Below, one piece after another: positions 22,358 to 34,334 of a stretch of 64,000 nucleotides of DNA. The stretch spans positions 3,777,001-3,841,000 of the forward strand of contig CM065378.1 in assembly GCA_033060915.1 (NCBI GenBank). The letters run 5' to 3'. A program made the translations under genes and the position numbers. The DNA is from Euryodendron excelsum (taxonomy: Eukaryota > Streptophyta > Magnoliopsida > Ericales > Pentaphylacaceae). Under the pieces are notes generated by a model that saw nothing but the letters and a program-made list of their open reading frames with translations, did not search any database and had not been told where the DNA came from. Each line of letters begins with the position of its first letter. The first letter of the stretch is position 1.

Positions 22358-22893
22358 AGGGTTGGCAATTTGCCCCATTTTTTTGAGACTCCGTCCCATC
22401 CCGCCCAACCCTTAGTGGGACGGGTATGGAGAGAGTTAATTTGGGTTAGAGTGGGTTATAAGGGTAGGAAAGTAATCCAATTCGGGTTCGGAGTAGGAGC
22501 AAGAGCGGGTTTAGACTGTCAGTATCTTGAACTCACCCCGATTACATGTATTGATCTTCAAAAAATATTATATATATACTAAGTATGTAGGTAATGGGAT
22601 TTTAACTATAAAGTTTTGGATGGATGTAAAATATATATTTAGGTGTATGCTTAATTAATATATAGTATAAGGGTTAGTGGGGTTTAAATTTTCTTTTAAC
22701 TATATAATCTTTAAATGGGGCAGGGGCGGGGGTGGGAGTGGGGGTGTGGGAGGGTTTTCCTAACGGGGCCGGGGGTGGGGTTTTGATTCCTAACCCATCA
22801 TGGGTTTGAGACGGGAGTGGGAGAGAGTTTTTCTAATAGGGCAGGGTAAGGTTGAGATAAACTCATCCTAAACCCGTTCCATTGCCATTTCTA
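22358..22893. mobile_element. Non-autonomous DNA transposon with GC-rich arms (Mutator-like), copy 1
   Basis: The left end AGGGTTGGCAATTTGCCCC and the inverse of the right end (TAGAAATGGCAATGGAACGG) are related. G-rich subterminal arms (GGGACGGG, GGGGCAGGGGCGGGGG) flank an AT-rich core. Flanks GTGAATTTT and GTGAATCTC agree at 7 of 9 positions, consistent with a decayed 9-bp duplication. A related copy lies at 26101-26515. Confidence 0.55.
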
Positions 22894-24480
22894 GTGAATC
22901 TCTTGACCTCTAAAAAAAAAAAACAAAAAAGAATATGGCTTACTGTGCTAGCGGCGTATGTTCATATGCAGTTATGCACATAGCAACTTCAATATAGGAC
23001 CCTGTTACATTCACAGCCACAATTTTTTTCACTACCCACAACAGCTAGGTCCACACCCCTAGTCACCCAGACAAGGCCATGGCCTTGAACCACCTCTGAA
23101 AGCTGCCTCCACCACAATAAGTGTTTCATTTTCCTAAGAATTTATTCAAATTTAGCTTATTTTGAGGTGATTCCCTATTGCCAGGATCCTTTTGGCTGCT
23201 ACCAGAGTAATTTTGAATTAAAATATGAGTTGGCAGCTACCTGAGTAATTCTGAATTCAAATATGAATCTTGCTAGTATATGTTTTGAGGGCACATGTTA
23301 AATATAGTTTGTCAGTTGTACAAAATGTTAAAAAGTGTGGGATACACAATTTTCAATACCTTGTATGATCGGACAAAAATATAATTAACAACATTTGCCT
23401 TCAAATATAAAGAAATTTACAACCGAAATATCCCTGTGAATAGCAAGTGCCTATCGGTATAACTCATCCGGCAAAGTCACGAGCACACTTTAGAAAGACA
23501 TCTAGATTAATGAAAAAGGGTGGGCCTAGAAAATGGGACAGGAAATGGAAACAGGACTACTGAAAATTGAACTGCACTTCAATTTAGCCAGCTCCAGCAG
23601 GCTTTGGTTTTGCTTAAACTTTCAATCATCCTCTTTCAAGTTTGTTCTTTATAGTTTGGTGCACCAAAATTAATTGTATCAAATAAAACATGAGCATACA
23701 ATAATAACTAGCTTCTGCATTAACACAAGGAACTTGAGGGTTAAGCCACTTTTTTAATTCAAATTTTGAACATGACAATAAATCATGAGCTAGAGTCCAT
23801 TAGATTGTTGCTCTGGTCTGGATCTTCAAGAGAAAAAAACAACAGGAAACAAAGGGGTGTAATAAGTTTCTTTAGTTTTGGTGTGGTGGTTGAGGTGGGT
23901 TTGCATAGATTTTTGAGAGTGTGAATCAGGGAGAGCGGAATGGTGATGGAAGTGGGTTTGCACAGATTTGGGTCTATATGCAATGAAAGTGGATTGCCAG
24001 TGAAGGTAGAGAGAATGTGAGAGAAAAAAATAAGAATGTATTTAGGGGTATAAGATAAGAGTCATTTTAAATTCTCAAAATCAATACCAAGTGCATTTGT
24101 CGAGTGTGATATACAACATCTGTTAATTGGACGGAAAGAGTAATAGTTTCACTTTGCTTTGAATTACGAGGGGTGTAAGTATTGGTTTTTAGGCGCATAC
24201 ATTTTTTAAGTTAAGTACAAGAGGATGAAGTAAAATTAACCCAAAAATAAAACATATACTTTTTTTTGAGTTTTTCAACAGAGTTTTGCTTCCCATTTTA
24301 AAAATTGCACGACCTACAATAATTCCCAAGGGTTTGGATTTGGACAGGAAGTGTACATATACACTGTTTACTAGCTTTATTTGGCATCTAGCAGCATGCG
24401 ACCAAAACAACGAAACAGCTGACTTTGATCCCTCAAATGCTCGTCCCATTTAGAGCCGACAGCCTCATGTTCCCCCAAGT
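22894..24480. other. Intergenic DNA, no gene recognised
   Basis: Small frames around 23783-23983 and 24189-24449 show no family similarity that I recognise. No flanked terminal repeats were identified. Confidence 0.4.
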
Positions 24481-24494
24481 CACAAGAGACAAAG

Positions 24495-24518
24495 TCACTC
24501 ACTCACTCACTCACTCAC

Positions 24519-24579
<61 letters not shown>
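24495..24579. repeat. Compound microsatellite (CACT)n-(CT)n
   Basis: About seven CACT units run directly into roughly 28 CT units. This is the longest pure microsatellite in the window. Confidence 0.9.
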
Positions 24580-24580
<1 letters not shown>

Positions 24581-24794
24581 GATTATTAGGGGTACACCAG
24601 TGCCTTTTGGTCGATGGTCATAGACTCATCTCAATTTCAACGAGTCGCGACAAGAGTGTGATCTTTGGACAAATAGTATATGCTTCTCTCGACGTTTACT
24701 TGTGGTAAGATTCAATCTACTAACGTACTAAATTTATTGTAACTAACTCCTCACTCAGTGCTAGCTATATTTGTATTTGATTTATTTTTAAATA

Positions 24795-25317
24795 AAAAAA
24801 ATTATTTCAGATGTTGATAAAAATATTTTTTAAATTATGACTAAGTATCACTAAATCTCTAAACTCTAAAACGTAATATATTGACCCATTGAACTATTAA
24901 TTTGTAAAAACTAATACCTTTTATTAGCAATTTGTAATAAAATTGGATAATAAAAAATTCATTTGATTTGCACATGTTTACAAAAGTATGACTTTATACT
25001 TAAGTTAACATTATCTTATGATAATAGTTATTTAATAACTAAAATGTCCCTTTGAGTGACATGTAAGTATAGGAACAATTCAAGGGTCATTTCATTTATT
25101 AGACAATAAAACAAAAGAAGAAAGTCAATTTAGTATAAAACTATATTTTTGTGAACATCTACAAGTCAAATGATATTTTTCATCCATGCTCTTAATAAAT
25201 TACTAATAGAAAGTGTTAATTGATACAAATTGATAGTTCAATATTACCATATCACCTTTTAAAGTTTAGAAAAATTTAGTTATACTGTCATAGTTCAAGA
25301 GGTATTTTATAATTACC
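24795..25317. mobile_element. Decayed Mutator-type MITE, relative of 44155-44682
   Basis: The left arm contains TATGACTAAGTATCACTAAA and CTCTAAAACGTAAT; the right arm contains ATACAAATTGATAGTTCA and CATAGTTCAAGAGGTATTT. These phrases recur in the better-preserved element near 44.2-44.7 kb, and the arms are inverted relative to each other. Central phrases (CCTTTGAGTGACATGTAA) are shared too. Terminal duplications are lost, so the limits are approximate. Confidence 0.65.
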
Positions 25318-26100
25318 CAAAATTGTTGTTTTCATAGCATCAATTTTTATTCATAAGGGAGAGGGCTATGAAAATAACATTAGAAACTGTAGAAATAGCA
25401 GTCTCTTCTACGTGAAAGGACAATGTTCCTTTACACTTTATAGTTTGATACTTCCTCATAATTTTTTTTTTCTTTGTCTATTTCATATTTCACTAAACTT
25501 ACGGTTGGATTGCACGTTCATTTTACAATAATTATGCATGTTAAATTTTCGGTTGCTTACTATCATTTACACCATTCTCCAAAACTAAAGTTATTTTTAT
25601 GTTAAGGGAGTTTGATAAACTAATATTTGATTTCCAATAGTCTTAAAATTTGGGGTACCTGATCACTGTGATTGGAGTACGAAAAATACGTCATTCATAA
25701 CTCCATTTTGTATAATATAGACTTGACAAAAAGATTTAAAAAAAAAAAAAGAAAGACACACTGTTACAATAAGTATGAATTAATTCTACCCATAGAATAA
25801 TAACAAAAATAATAATGTGTAAGGCTGTATTATGGCTGAAATATAGAAATAGTCTCCCAGCATGCAAAATAAGACTGTATCGTAGATTCAAAATTCAAAA
25901 ATAAGGCTACATCGTGAATTCAAAATATAAAAGCAATTTTTCTGTATGGAAAAATAAGTCTCTACATGCAACAATAAGTCTATATCTTGGATTCAAAATA
26001 CAAAAACAATATTCGTACGTGCAAAAATAAGGTTGGGTGTATTTCAACCAACCAAGAGTCACACTGGCAAAAGTCTGAGTGTCTTTTCATAAAATCATGC
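25318..26100. other. AT-rich intergenic DNA with short local repeats
   Basis: Between about 25860 and 26040 the words AAAATAAGTCTATATC, GATTCAAAATACAAAA and GCAAAAATAAGG recur several times, suggesting a degraded short tandem repeat. No coding signal was seen. Confidence 0.4.
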
Positions 26101-26515
26101 CTAGAAATGGCAAAATAACTTAACATTTCGAGTCCCTACCCGGTCTCTATTGAGATGAGTATGGTGTGACACTAATTAGGACGGAATGGGTTTAAGAACA
26201 AGGTGTAATAACCCTCCCCAACACCAACCCACCTCATTTATCCACATAGATTTATATTATATATATATATATATTAAAATATGATTATTGTAATTATTGC
26301 TTTAGTTTTGTGATTTTATCTCTTACTTTGTCGATAATAAATTTGAAAATATCACTAATATAAAGTAGGTGGGGTGAGACAGGATGAGATGGGATAGAGT
26401 GGATGTGGAGAGGAGTTAAATGGGATGGGACATGTATGGGGAGAGAGGTTACCATAGCAGGGCGGTGATGATGTAAGGATTCTCCGATCCAAACCCATCC
26501 ACTTACCATTCCTAA
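26101..26515. mobile_element. Non-autonomous DNA transposon with GC-rich arms, copy 2
   Basis: The left end CTAGAAATGGCAAAAT and the inverse of the right end (TTAGGAATGGTAAGTGG) match each other and the family at 22.4-22.9 kb. The right half holds the same G-rich pattern (GGATGAGATGGGATAGAGTGG). CATGC occurs just outside both ends, but a full 9-bp duplication is not intact. Confidence 0.55.
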
Positions 26516-26561
26516 CCATGCCCTGTTACACATGCCCAGCTGACACCTTTCTACCCACTAA

Positions 26562-26750
26562 GGGCTTGTTTGGTATGATTTTTTTTTTTTGTCTTGTTTT
26601 TTTTTCTCTTATAAGTAAAAAAAAAAGCTTGATTTTTTTTTTTTTGCTTTTATAAGTTAAAGATAAACAAATAAGTATAAAGAAAAAAAAGAAAAAAACT
26701 AAATTATAAACTTAGAAAAGATAGTCAAAAAAGTCCTACCAAATGAGCCC
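26562..26750. mobile_element. Tourist-like (PIF/Harbinger-type) MITE, 189 bp
   Basis: The ends are inverted repeats: GGGCTTGTTTGGTATGATT on the left and GTCCTACCAAATGAGCCC on the right. The interior is A/T-only and non-coding. The 3-bp flanks are TAA on the left and TAC on the right, one mismatch from the TAA/TTA duplication typical of the group. Confidence 0.65.
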
Positions 26751-26869
26751 TACGAGATCAATTATGAATGAACTGCCCAAAAAAACAAGAAAAACTATAA
26801 TACAAGCTTGCATTCAAATTTTGCAAACCACTTGTCTCTCTCTGGAGAGCAGAGCACCAAGTTAATTAA

Positions 26870-27045
26870 AGGCATGTTTGGTAGGTTGATTGGATATGTC
26901 ATCTTTAGGACTCACGTAATCTCATGTTTGGGCAAAAAAAAAAAAAAAGTGATGGAGGATTACTCATCTCTCCAAACTATTAATACCTTAAAATGGGAGA
27001 TAAATAATACTATAAAGGATTACTCATCCCTCTAGACATATTAGT
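26870..27045. repeat. Short MITE-like remnant
   Basis: GGATTACTCATCTCTCCAAA at about 26957 and GGATTACTCATCCCTCTAGA at about 27018 repeat around an A-rich run. The words resemble the ends of the elements at 38.8-39.2 and 50.7-51.2 kb, so this is probably a fragment of that family. Confidence 0.35.
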
Positions 27046-27436
27046 TTGCCGCCAACAGAAAGACTACTAAGTAGATAATTGACAAAGTCATCGTCGGCTT
27101 TGGCTTCTGCTTTTGAGAAGTCTGAAAGTTCTAGGTCAGAAACCAGCAATGGATCTTCAATCATTTCTATTATTTGTTGTGTTGGATCAACACATTCTGT
27201 TTTTGGTTGCTCTGTGAAATGATATTTGTCCAATCTTCATTGCATTTGATCAATCGCATGTTCCAACGCTGTAATAACCTTGCTGATAGGTGATCTCCTA
27301 TCCCAGAGCTTAGCTGAACAAGCCTTTGAGACTTGGAGGTCATGTCATCGGCAATACATCTCTTGCTCATGTCGTTTATCGAGTAAGTCTTTCCAAATTC
27401 ACTAAAGGAAAGACTTTGATCTTTCTTAAATAACAA
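27024..27436 (-). pseudogene. Unidentified degraded gene fragment
   Basis: On the minus strand two overlapping frames read like ordinary protein rather than AT-rich noise: an upstream piece (27170-27436) with a KTYSIND...SKSQRLVQL segment, and a downstream piece (27024-27233) rich in acidic residues. Following the likely original frame across them needs one frameshift near 27300 and passes one internal TGA near 27236. I do not recognise the family. It could be a transposon-captured exon or a dead gene. Confidence 0.3.
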
Positions 27437-27720
27437 TCTTGTTGTCGAATACCTTAAACTTAATTAAAAATAAAGATAAGTATGGGAGAGTGGGAGGAGT
27501 CTGCAAAGAGAAAAGCTGGTGTTGGAATAGGGGGGGTGTTTGTTGCTGTAAAGAGGGAGTGGGGGGAGAAAGGACAAAGAGGGAGTTGGGGGGGAGGAAA
27601 AAAAGGGAGTTGGGGAGAGACGCAGGAGTGAGGGGAGAAAACGCATTACCGGCGTTTTTTTGTCCCGTGACTGTATTATCGTCAGACTTTTCTGCAACGT
27701 TTGACAAAACGTAATCTTGA
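27437..27720. other. G-rich/purine-rich segment
   Basis: The plus strand carries repeated GGGAGTGGGG and GGGAGTTGGGG motifs with little C. Frames through it encode low-complexity Pro/Ser or Gly/Arg on either strand and are not credible genes. The G-runs could form quadruplex structures. Confidence 0.4.
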
Positions 27721-30000
27721 ATTCTGTTTTACCTTATTATGAAAAAAAAATCTTTTGCATTTAATTATTTTGAAAAAAAACTTTTATAAATTAATTATTT
27801 TGGGAAAAAACCGTTAATTAGTTCTTTAACATTTTATATTGCTATGTACTTTGGTTGCAATAGTGGAGCTACGTGGGAAGGATTGTTGATATCTACTTTG
27901 AGCTGCATCGAGCTCCTAACCATATATATTTTTCTCATTACTTCATAATAATCCAATAAATCAAGCGTCTACAGTATTTTCATTACTATTTTGGCTCACA
28001 TGCAAAGAATATGATTATCTATCTTACAAAACAGGGCAGTGTTTTTGAAATGTCGGGATACATTTACTTACAACAGTTAGAAATTTATTTTGGTTTCAAT
28101 TTAACGGCTTAGATCAACCACTCACCTCAGTCTTCCACTTTTAAATCCCGTCCAAAAATTATGCAGTTCAAAGTCTCTCACTGTAGGATTGGTGAGGGCA
28201 ATAAATGCGTCTAGGTCAACGTTTCTCACAGGAGTTGGTGTGGGCAATTAAGCTTGAATTGATTAGTTATTTTTATTAATATAGTAATGTTTTTAAACAT
28301 ATCATTTTTTTAATATAAAAACTTTGAACATTTAAGATAATATTCAAACTTTTCAAAAATGTGTTATTATTGATTTTTTAAAACCAATATGATAACTAAA
28401 TATAATAGTCTTTCTAAATTCTTAAAATATAGTGTCATTTCAAAACATTTTACCTTCTTACAATTTACTTTTTGACTCAATTTATATTTATGTACATTTA
28501 AATTTTTTTATAGATAATATTTACTCAAATCTATACCACATATTATAGCAATACGTTATTGAATTTTAAAGTTAAAAGACTCAATGTAATTTTCTTTATT
28601 TCTTAAGGTTTAAGTATTAATATTACATGTGTTATAATAGTATTGGTCTAATTAAAAACTTTTATCTTTTATAAATGATTAATAAATTTTTACCAAAACT
28701 TACTTAAATCTCCTATTATAGTAGAATTTTTTTTACATAAATTTTCAAAATACTATAATTATATTTTAAATTTTCTTAAAATTCTTCATTTATAATTTTA
28801 GAAAGATCTTCTTTTAATTAAGAAATGTGAAATTTTGTATTCAAATCCATTTAATTTATCTTTTTTAAAGGACAAAAGTAATATTTTTATATTTGTTAGG
28901 AGTTTTTGAATTGAAAGTTTTAATCCATTTTTCTCATATTTTTAATTTTTAAAAATATAAAATACATGCGTCCTACTATTATTAATTCTACCTAAATTTT
29001 TGTTTATTTCTTCTAAATTTTGTAAAAACAACCAATCAATTGATATAGTAGGATCGTTAAATTTTCTTTAATTGTTAAGCTTTGTTTAAAATACTTCCTT
29101 AAATTTCTAAAATAGAAAGGATACATGTTGTTAACTTTTTTTGAATTAAAATAAAATAAATAGAGCTATAATGAAATTATTTATTCTTTTATTTTTAATT
29201 TTTTAAATAAAATGTACAAATATACGTGACAATATACCAAGTGAGCCACAAAATTTATATATCTACATGTGTCTGTTAAAGTTATGTATCATTTTTATTC
29301 CTCCTTTTTATCGACTGTTTAAACATAAATAATTTTTAGAAATTGCCATGTGCCTAGACAACAAAAAGTTCCTACTATCCGATCTAAAAGAAAGTTTTGA
29401 ACATAATATTTTCAAAATATGTATATAAAAAAATTAGATATAATAATATGATTAAAACTATTTATTTACGATTGGGTCATATATAACACAGGTAACTGTT
29501 TTTCTATAATGTCTAATGTTTTAGGCCAACCATTTAGTTAAAATCTGTTCATTTATGATCAAGTCGAAATCAATTGATATATTGTTAGATTTTATAGCAA
29601 ATATTTTATAATTCAACCTATTCATATATTTCTTTTTTGCTATCCCCTTGAAAAAACTTAAGTTAATCACCGCAATTTACATCCATTATGAATAATTTTT
29701 TTGTATGGCTTTAATTTAAAGTGCCAAGTATTTTTAATTTTAGAAGGAAAAAGGTCTACTCTTACGATTTTATTCTAATACTATATTCTTTATGTTCTTG
29801 ATCATAAATTTTTAATCTAGTAGAATTATAGATAACACATATATATGTAAAAATGCATATTAAAAATATTAAATATATTACGAGACTAACACACTCGTTT
29901 TAGTAAATAATTCATTACAATCATAAATTTTACAAAACATTAAATGCCAATCTGTTCGAAATGTCTAAGACACGGTTCACCTAACGGTTAAAATCGAACT
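27721..30000. other. Very AT-rich intergenic DNA
   Basis: Stop codons crowd all frames across more than 2 kb. No gene, paired repeat or RNA gene was recognised. Confidence 0.5.
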
Positions 30001-30830
30001 TTTTCTTGCATTTACAGCTCCGATCATTTGTTGCTTTCTTCCTTCCCTCCGAAAGCTCTCGCATGGTGTGAAAGCATTCAATGGGAGCATCAGTTAGTGC
30101 AGAGAATGCAAATAAGGAGGACAAACTTTCTCTCTTCTTCAATGAGATATTGAGATGTGAGATGCGAGATGTGAGAGAAAGCATAAACCAAAAAGCTTTC
30201 TTCTTCTTCCTGGGGCCTCCGTCTCCCAACACCCTGGCCAAAAGCTTCTCATTTTCCTCTCTCTAAGCCGCACCACCACCTTTGGCCGTGGTAACCAACA
30301 CAGACATCATGAGCGACCCATTCTCTCTAGCCCAAGTCCACAACCATAGCTGCCCATCGTACCTGACTAGCATAACCGGCACATCACTAACCCGCACGTT
30401 GTAACAGTTGGTGCATTTGACAGTAATTGTTCCATATCCACTCATTCATATATGCAATCTACTCATCTGGCCTTCATCTCTCTGTTTGGACTGAAATTGC
30501 ATTAAAATAGTAATTTTACTTTCATGTTGCCTGTAAGATTGAGTTGGTGAAAGTGTGAAAAAAACCCAAGGGAAGGTTTGCTTGATTGAGACCTTCGTTT
30601 GATTCTCAATGGGTAAGTGGCTTTTGTCGGTGATCCTGGATCTGGACAAGGTTGCAAGATTGCTAATCAGATTAGTGCAAGGGAAGATTTGGTGGGTTTG
30701 AGTAAAGAAATGGTATTTTTACCGATAAGGTGGGGTTGGATTAATGACGAAGTGGTTGGAGGCTGCGAGGGATGGGGCAACAGGTTCCCAGGAAGCTAAA
30801 AAACTAAAACACGCGCATACCGTATTATCG
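30001..30830. other. Lower-AT intergenic segment with short unassigned frames
   Basis: Small frames occur on both strands (30081-30266 plus, 30263-30445 minus, 30617-30799 plus). The minus-strand frame has a non-random composition (Trp/Tyr-rich, with a WLWTWAREN segment) but no family I recognise. This could be a gene remnant, but the evidence is too thin to call one. Confidence 0.25.
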
Positions 30831-31010
30831 TGGTGTAGACAAATTTTATGGGGGAGTTCCGTCATCACGGATTGTCCTATAAACGACCTCAATTCCATTT
30901 AATTTTTGTAGTTAGCTGATTCTGTTATACTACTTGGGGTTGGAGTTGCTCTGTTTTTTGAGCCCTAATAATTGTGTTAGTTTAAGCTGTTTCTTTTTAC
31001 GTTGCAAGGC

Positions 31011-31569
31011 GTTACGAACCGACATTTTTAAATGAGCAAGATAGTATGGCACTTGTCTTGAGCGATACCAAATAAGTCAGCCAAAGGAACATCATACAAA
31101 TTAAAGCCAACACACACACTCAAAGGTGCACAAGTGAGCAAATTTGAAGCAACAGGTTAAGAACATTTAAAGCAACAATCGAGGTAAATAGTACAAAATT
31201 TACAAGCAACAAGATCACTTTTATTACATTAACAAGCAATTCCAGACTACAATTAGGAGGGGAGGATAATAAGGTGAGTCCAAGCCCCTAGCTTGTCGGT
31301 TGTTAGTTATCTAAACTCCCCATCTAATTGTAGTCTGGAATTGCTTATTAATGCAATAAAAGTAATATTGTTACTTGCAAATTGTGTGCCATTTGCCTCG
31401 ATTGTTGCTTTAAACGTTCTTAACTTGTTGTTTTAAATTTGCTCACTTGCACACTTTTGAGTGTGTGTGTTGGCTTTAATTTGCGAAGTGTCCCTTTGGC
31501 TGACTTGTTTGATGCTATCCAAGATAAATGCTACACGGTCTTGCTCACTTAAAAGCGTCGTTCCGTGAC
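31011..31569. repeat. Long foldback: about 250-bp inverted-repeat arms with a 50-bp spacer
   Basis: The left arm (31011-31264) is the near reverse complement of the right arm (31315-31569). Shared blocks include AAGCCAACACACACACTCAAA, AAAGCAACAATCGAGG, AAGCAATTCCAGACTACAA and GTCAGCCAAAGG. The spacer is about 50 bp. A transcript from either strand would form a long, nearly continuous hairpin. There is no coding capacity. It may be a foldback element, a MITE or two opposed copies of one repeat. Confidence 0.85.
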
Positions 31570-32222
31570 ACAAGGCACGCAGTTATGTCTTCATTTACAG
31601 AGACAGAGAGAGTTAAGCTATATTGTTTTTTGCTTTGCTCGAGTCATATAAGCTGCATAATTAAGTTCGAGTATTAAGTTATTTAAATTTTTCATTTTGT
31701 AGCCAAGGGTGTAGCAGTGATTAATGGTGGTTACACCAGACTTAGCAGTAGATAAGACTTTTGGGATAGTGCCGTAAGGACGGGTAATCGCTATTAGGAC
31801 TCCATTTGTTTTGACGTTAAATATATTTTTGAAAATGTTTTACTCATTTTCTGGTGTTTGATTGTACAAAATTTAAGCAAACTATTTTTTTTTAACAAAA
31901 TAATTTTTCATGAAGACCCCAAAATGACTTACGTTTCACAATTCGGTAAGTCGTTTTTGGAACATTGCATCGTTAGACTCTCACCAATTCAACAGTTCCT
32001 CAACCTCAAGCATAACGAGTAAACGAGAGACCGTGAGGAGTCTTTCCTCTTTCTCTATGTAGTGCATCTTTCTTCATGATCTCATCCTCTCGAATTCCTC
32101 CTCTTCTCAATCCACCACCGCTGTAAATCTTTTCGTCATCTTCGTTTTCATCATTTGTGTCATAGAGTTATCGGTAGGATTGGGGATCGAAATCGAGCAA
32201 AATCGAGCATGCTGGTTTCAAT

Positions 32223-32417
32223 TTGAGAACAACGCCGTCATCGGCTGCATTGTGGGCAACAGCGGCTGAGTCTCTGAAGTACATGCCATCACAGGGAGGA
32301 GGAGGTGGTGGTGGTGGCAGGACACCGGGACTTGTGTTAGAGAGGAAGCTAGCGGCAACACTGTGGGAAGAGAAAAATTGGGGGGAAGAAATCATTGACG
32401 AAAGAGATGAGGATTAG
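32223..32417 (+). pseudogene. Possible N-terminal gene fragment (weak At5g41620-like resemblance)
   Basis: A 64-residue frame carries a Gly run, then an RTPGL segment and an ERKLAATLWE segment. The latter resembles the (A)RKLAATLWE motif near the N-terminus of plant coiled-coil proteins related to At5g41620. The rest of such a protein is absent downstream. The resemblance is to one short motif only and may be chance. Confidence 0.25.
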
Positions 32418-33640
32418 AGAAAGAATGGGAGCGGTCAGGTGGGTGCATTCGATTCACTTCCTGCCCATTGTGTGATCCATGGCAGTCTTGTTTCAGAGGT
32501 GGTTGCTTTTAATTTTGTGTGTGGATCTGTGTAAACCAAGTTTGTTTGCCGCTGTTTGGCTGCTGGAAAAATGGTGGAAAACAATAGAAAATTATTTTGA
32601 AAATTTTAACTTGTTCTTGGTTAATTGGAATTGATAATTACGGGTTTGGTTTCTTCAATTGAATACTAGTCAAATATGCTTTTGGGTTTCAACATATTGG
32701 AAAGCTATCCCATAAAAATTATACTGGGAAAATATTTTTCAAATATTAAACAAACGTCGGAAAATAAAAATGAAAATAATTTTTTGCATAAAATATTTTA
32801 CATCGAAATAAACAGAGTCTAAATATACATTTTACACTATTATTGTTGTTATCTGTGTGAATGGTAGTACGCAAGAGTTCAAAGGAGTAGTTGATCAAGG
32901 GTTTGAATACTTGCATAGTAAAAAAGAATTATTGTTATTATAATTAAAATTAATCAGTAACCTAGGCATCAAATCTACTCATTGACGAGCTAGAAACAAG
33001 AAAGTAGCTTCCAAGCAATAGTGAGAGTCTTGTCCACTGAATTGTTCTTTTTAATTAATGTTTTATTTTTCAATATTAGCACTAAAAATGATGGAATTAG
33101 ACAATATCCTTTTGTTTTCCTCCTAATAATGGTTCTTAATTTGAGAATTTATTGGTTGTTTTTCCGTTATGAAGTTTGTTAATAAGATCCTATTTGCTCG
33201 TTTTAAAGGCGATAAAAGTTTGAGCAAAAATGAATATTATATGTGCTACAAATTATATTATTTCATATTGTAGAGTCCGTCTACAATTAAAGTGGAAGTG
33301 GTAATCGGATTTACCTCTTAAAGTACGTCTGAAAGCAAGCCCGAAAGAGCCGATTTTTGAATCGAAAATTCTCCACGTGTACTTACATTCTCCTGTGAAT
33401 CTACCCGCGATAGAATGCTATCAAACCTTTTTGGAAAGCCAAAAGCATCCACACTAATCACAATTCAAGAGCTTATCTTGATTGTGTGTTTTGAAAAAGA
33501 CACTGAGCGAATTGCTTACACACTCTTGTACACACAAAAATGCAGTCACTAAAATCTTACTTCTTTTCTTGATCTCTTAAACATTTATAAGTGTGGAATG
33601 GATCTTCCATTCCTAGTTCTTGGTGATTGATACATACCCT

Positions 33641-33790
33641 AACCATCCAGGTAAGTGAGAGCATACTTGAACAACCACCAAAGTAAGTGGAAGCATTCTT
33701 AAACAACCAACCCAACCACCAAGGTAAGTGAAAGCATGCTTGAACAACCACTCCAACCACCAAGTTAAGTCGGAACATGCTTAAATCACC
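33641..33790. repeat. Short tandem repeat, about 41-bp units, four degenerate copies
   Basis: Units follow the pattern AACCACCAAGGTAAGTG...GCATGCTTGAAC, beginning near 33641, 33672, 33713 and 33754. Each unit contains a GTAAGTG word resembling a splice donor, but no exon context supports splicing. Confidence 0.7.
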
Positions 33791-34334
33791 TAACACAGGT
33801 GGTGAATGAGTCTTTAGATTAGGGCATGTCCATGAACGTCCGAATTGATCCGAACCCGAGCCGACTCGAACCGGTCATCCCAACACACAGATTATAAAAG
33901 AAGTCAATCCATAATTTTTCTCATGGGTTTAATATAATTAATTATCATTGTTTTGAAGGTATGAGACAATGAAACCAATAAGATTGGTTTTGCCCTTTCT
34001 ACATTTAGATACTACATAGAATGAAGTAAGCATGTAGATTAGGTAGGGATATTTTAATTCAAGGCCTAAGCCGCCGCCTTGAAGCAGTGATAAGCTTACT
34101 CTATTTAAATATAAGTTGAAACACCGAAATAGTTTTTCCACATGTTGTGGTAAAACTAAATACATTTAACCTCTCTAAAATAGTGTAGTAATGAGGTTGT
34201 CATTTTTTATTATTCTATGTCAAGGTCTGAACAACTTGTGATTATATGATAGAAATTGATAAAGCTTTTTTATGTTCAGAAATTTCTGATAATCCAATGA
34301 AGAATTTATCTAATAGATCTCCCCTTATTGCAGA

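Larger units (their letters stand above)
31570..34320. other. Intergenic DNA, mostly unassigned
   Basis: Contents are AT-rich DNA, a small frame at 32223-32417 treated separately, and a short tandem repeat at 33641-33790. No complete gene was recognised. Confidence 0.4.

Noticed and set aside
33641..33790. CRISPR-like array
   Set aside because: The units are contiguous degenerate tandem repeats without unique spacers, in a plant genome.
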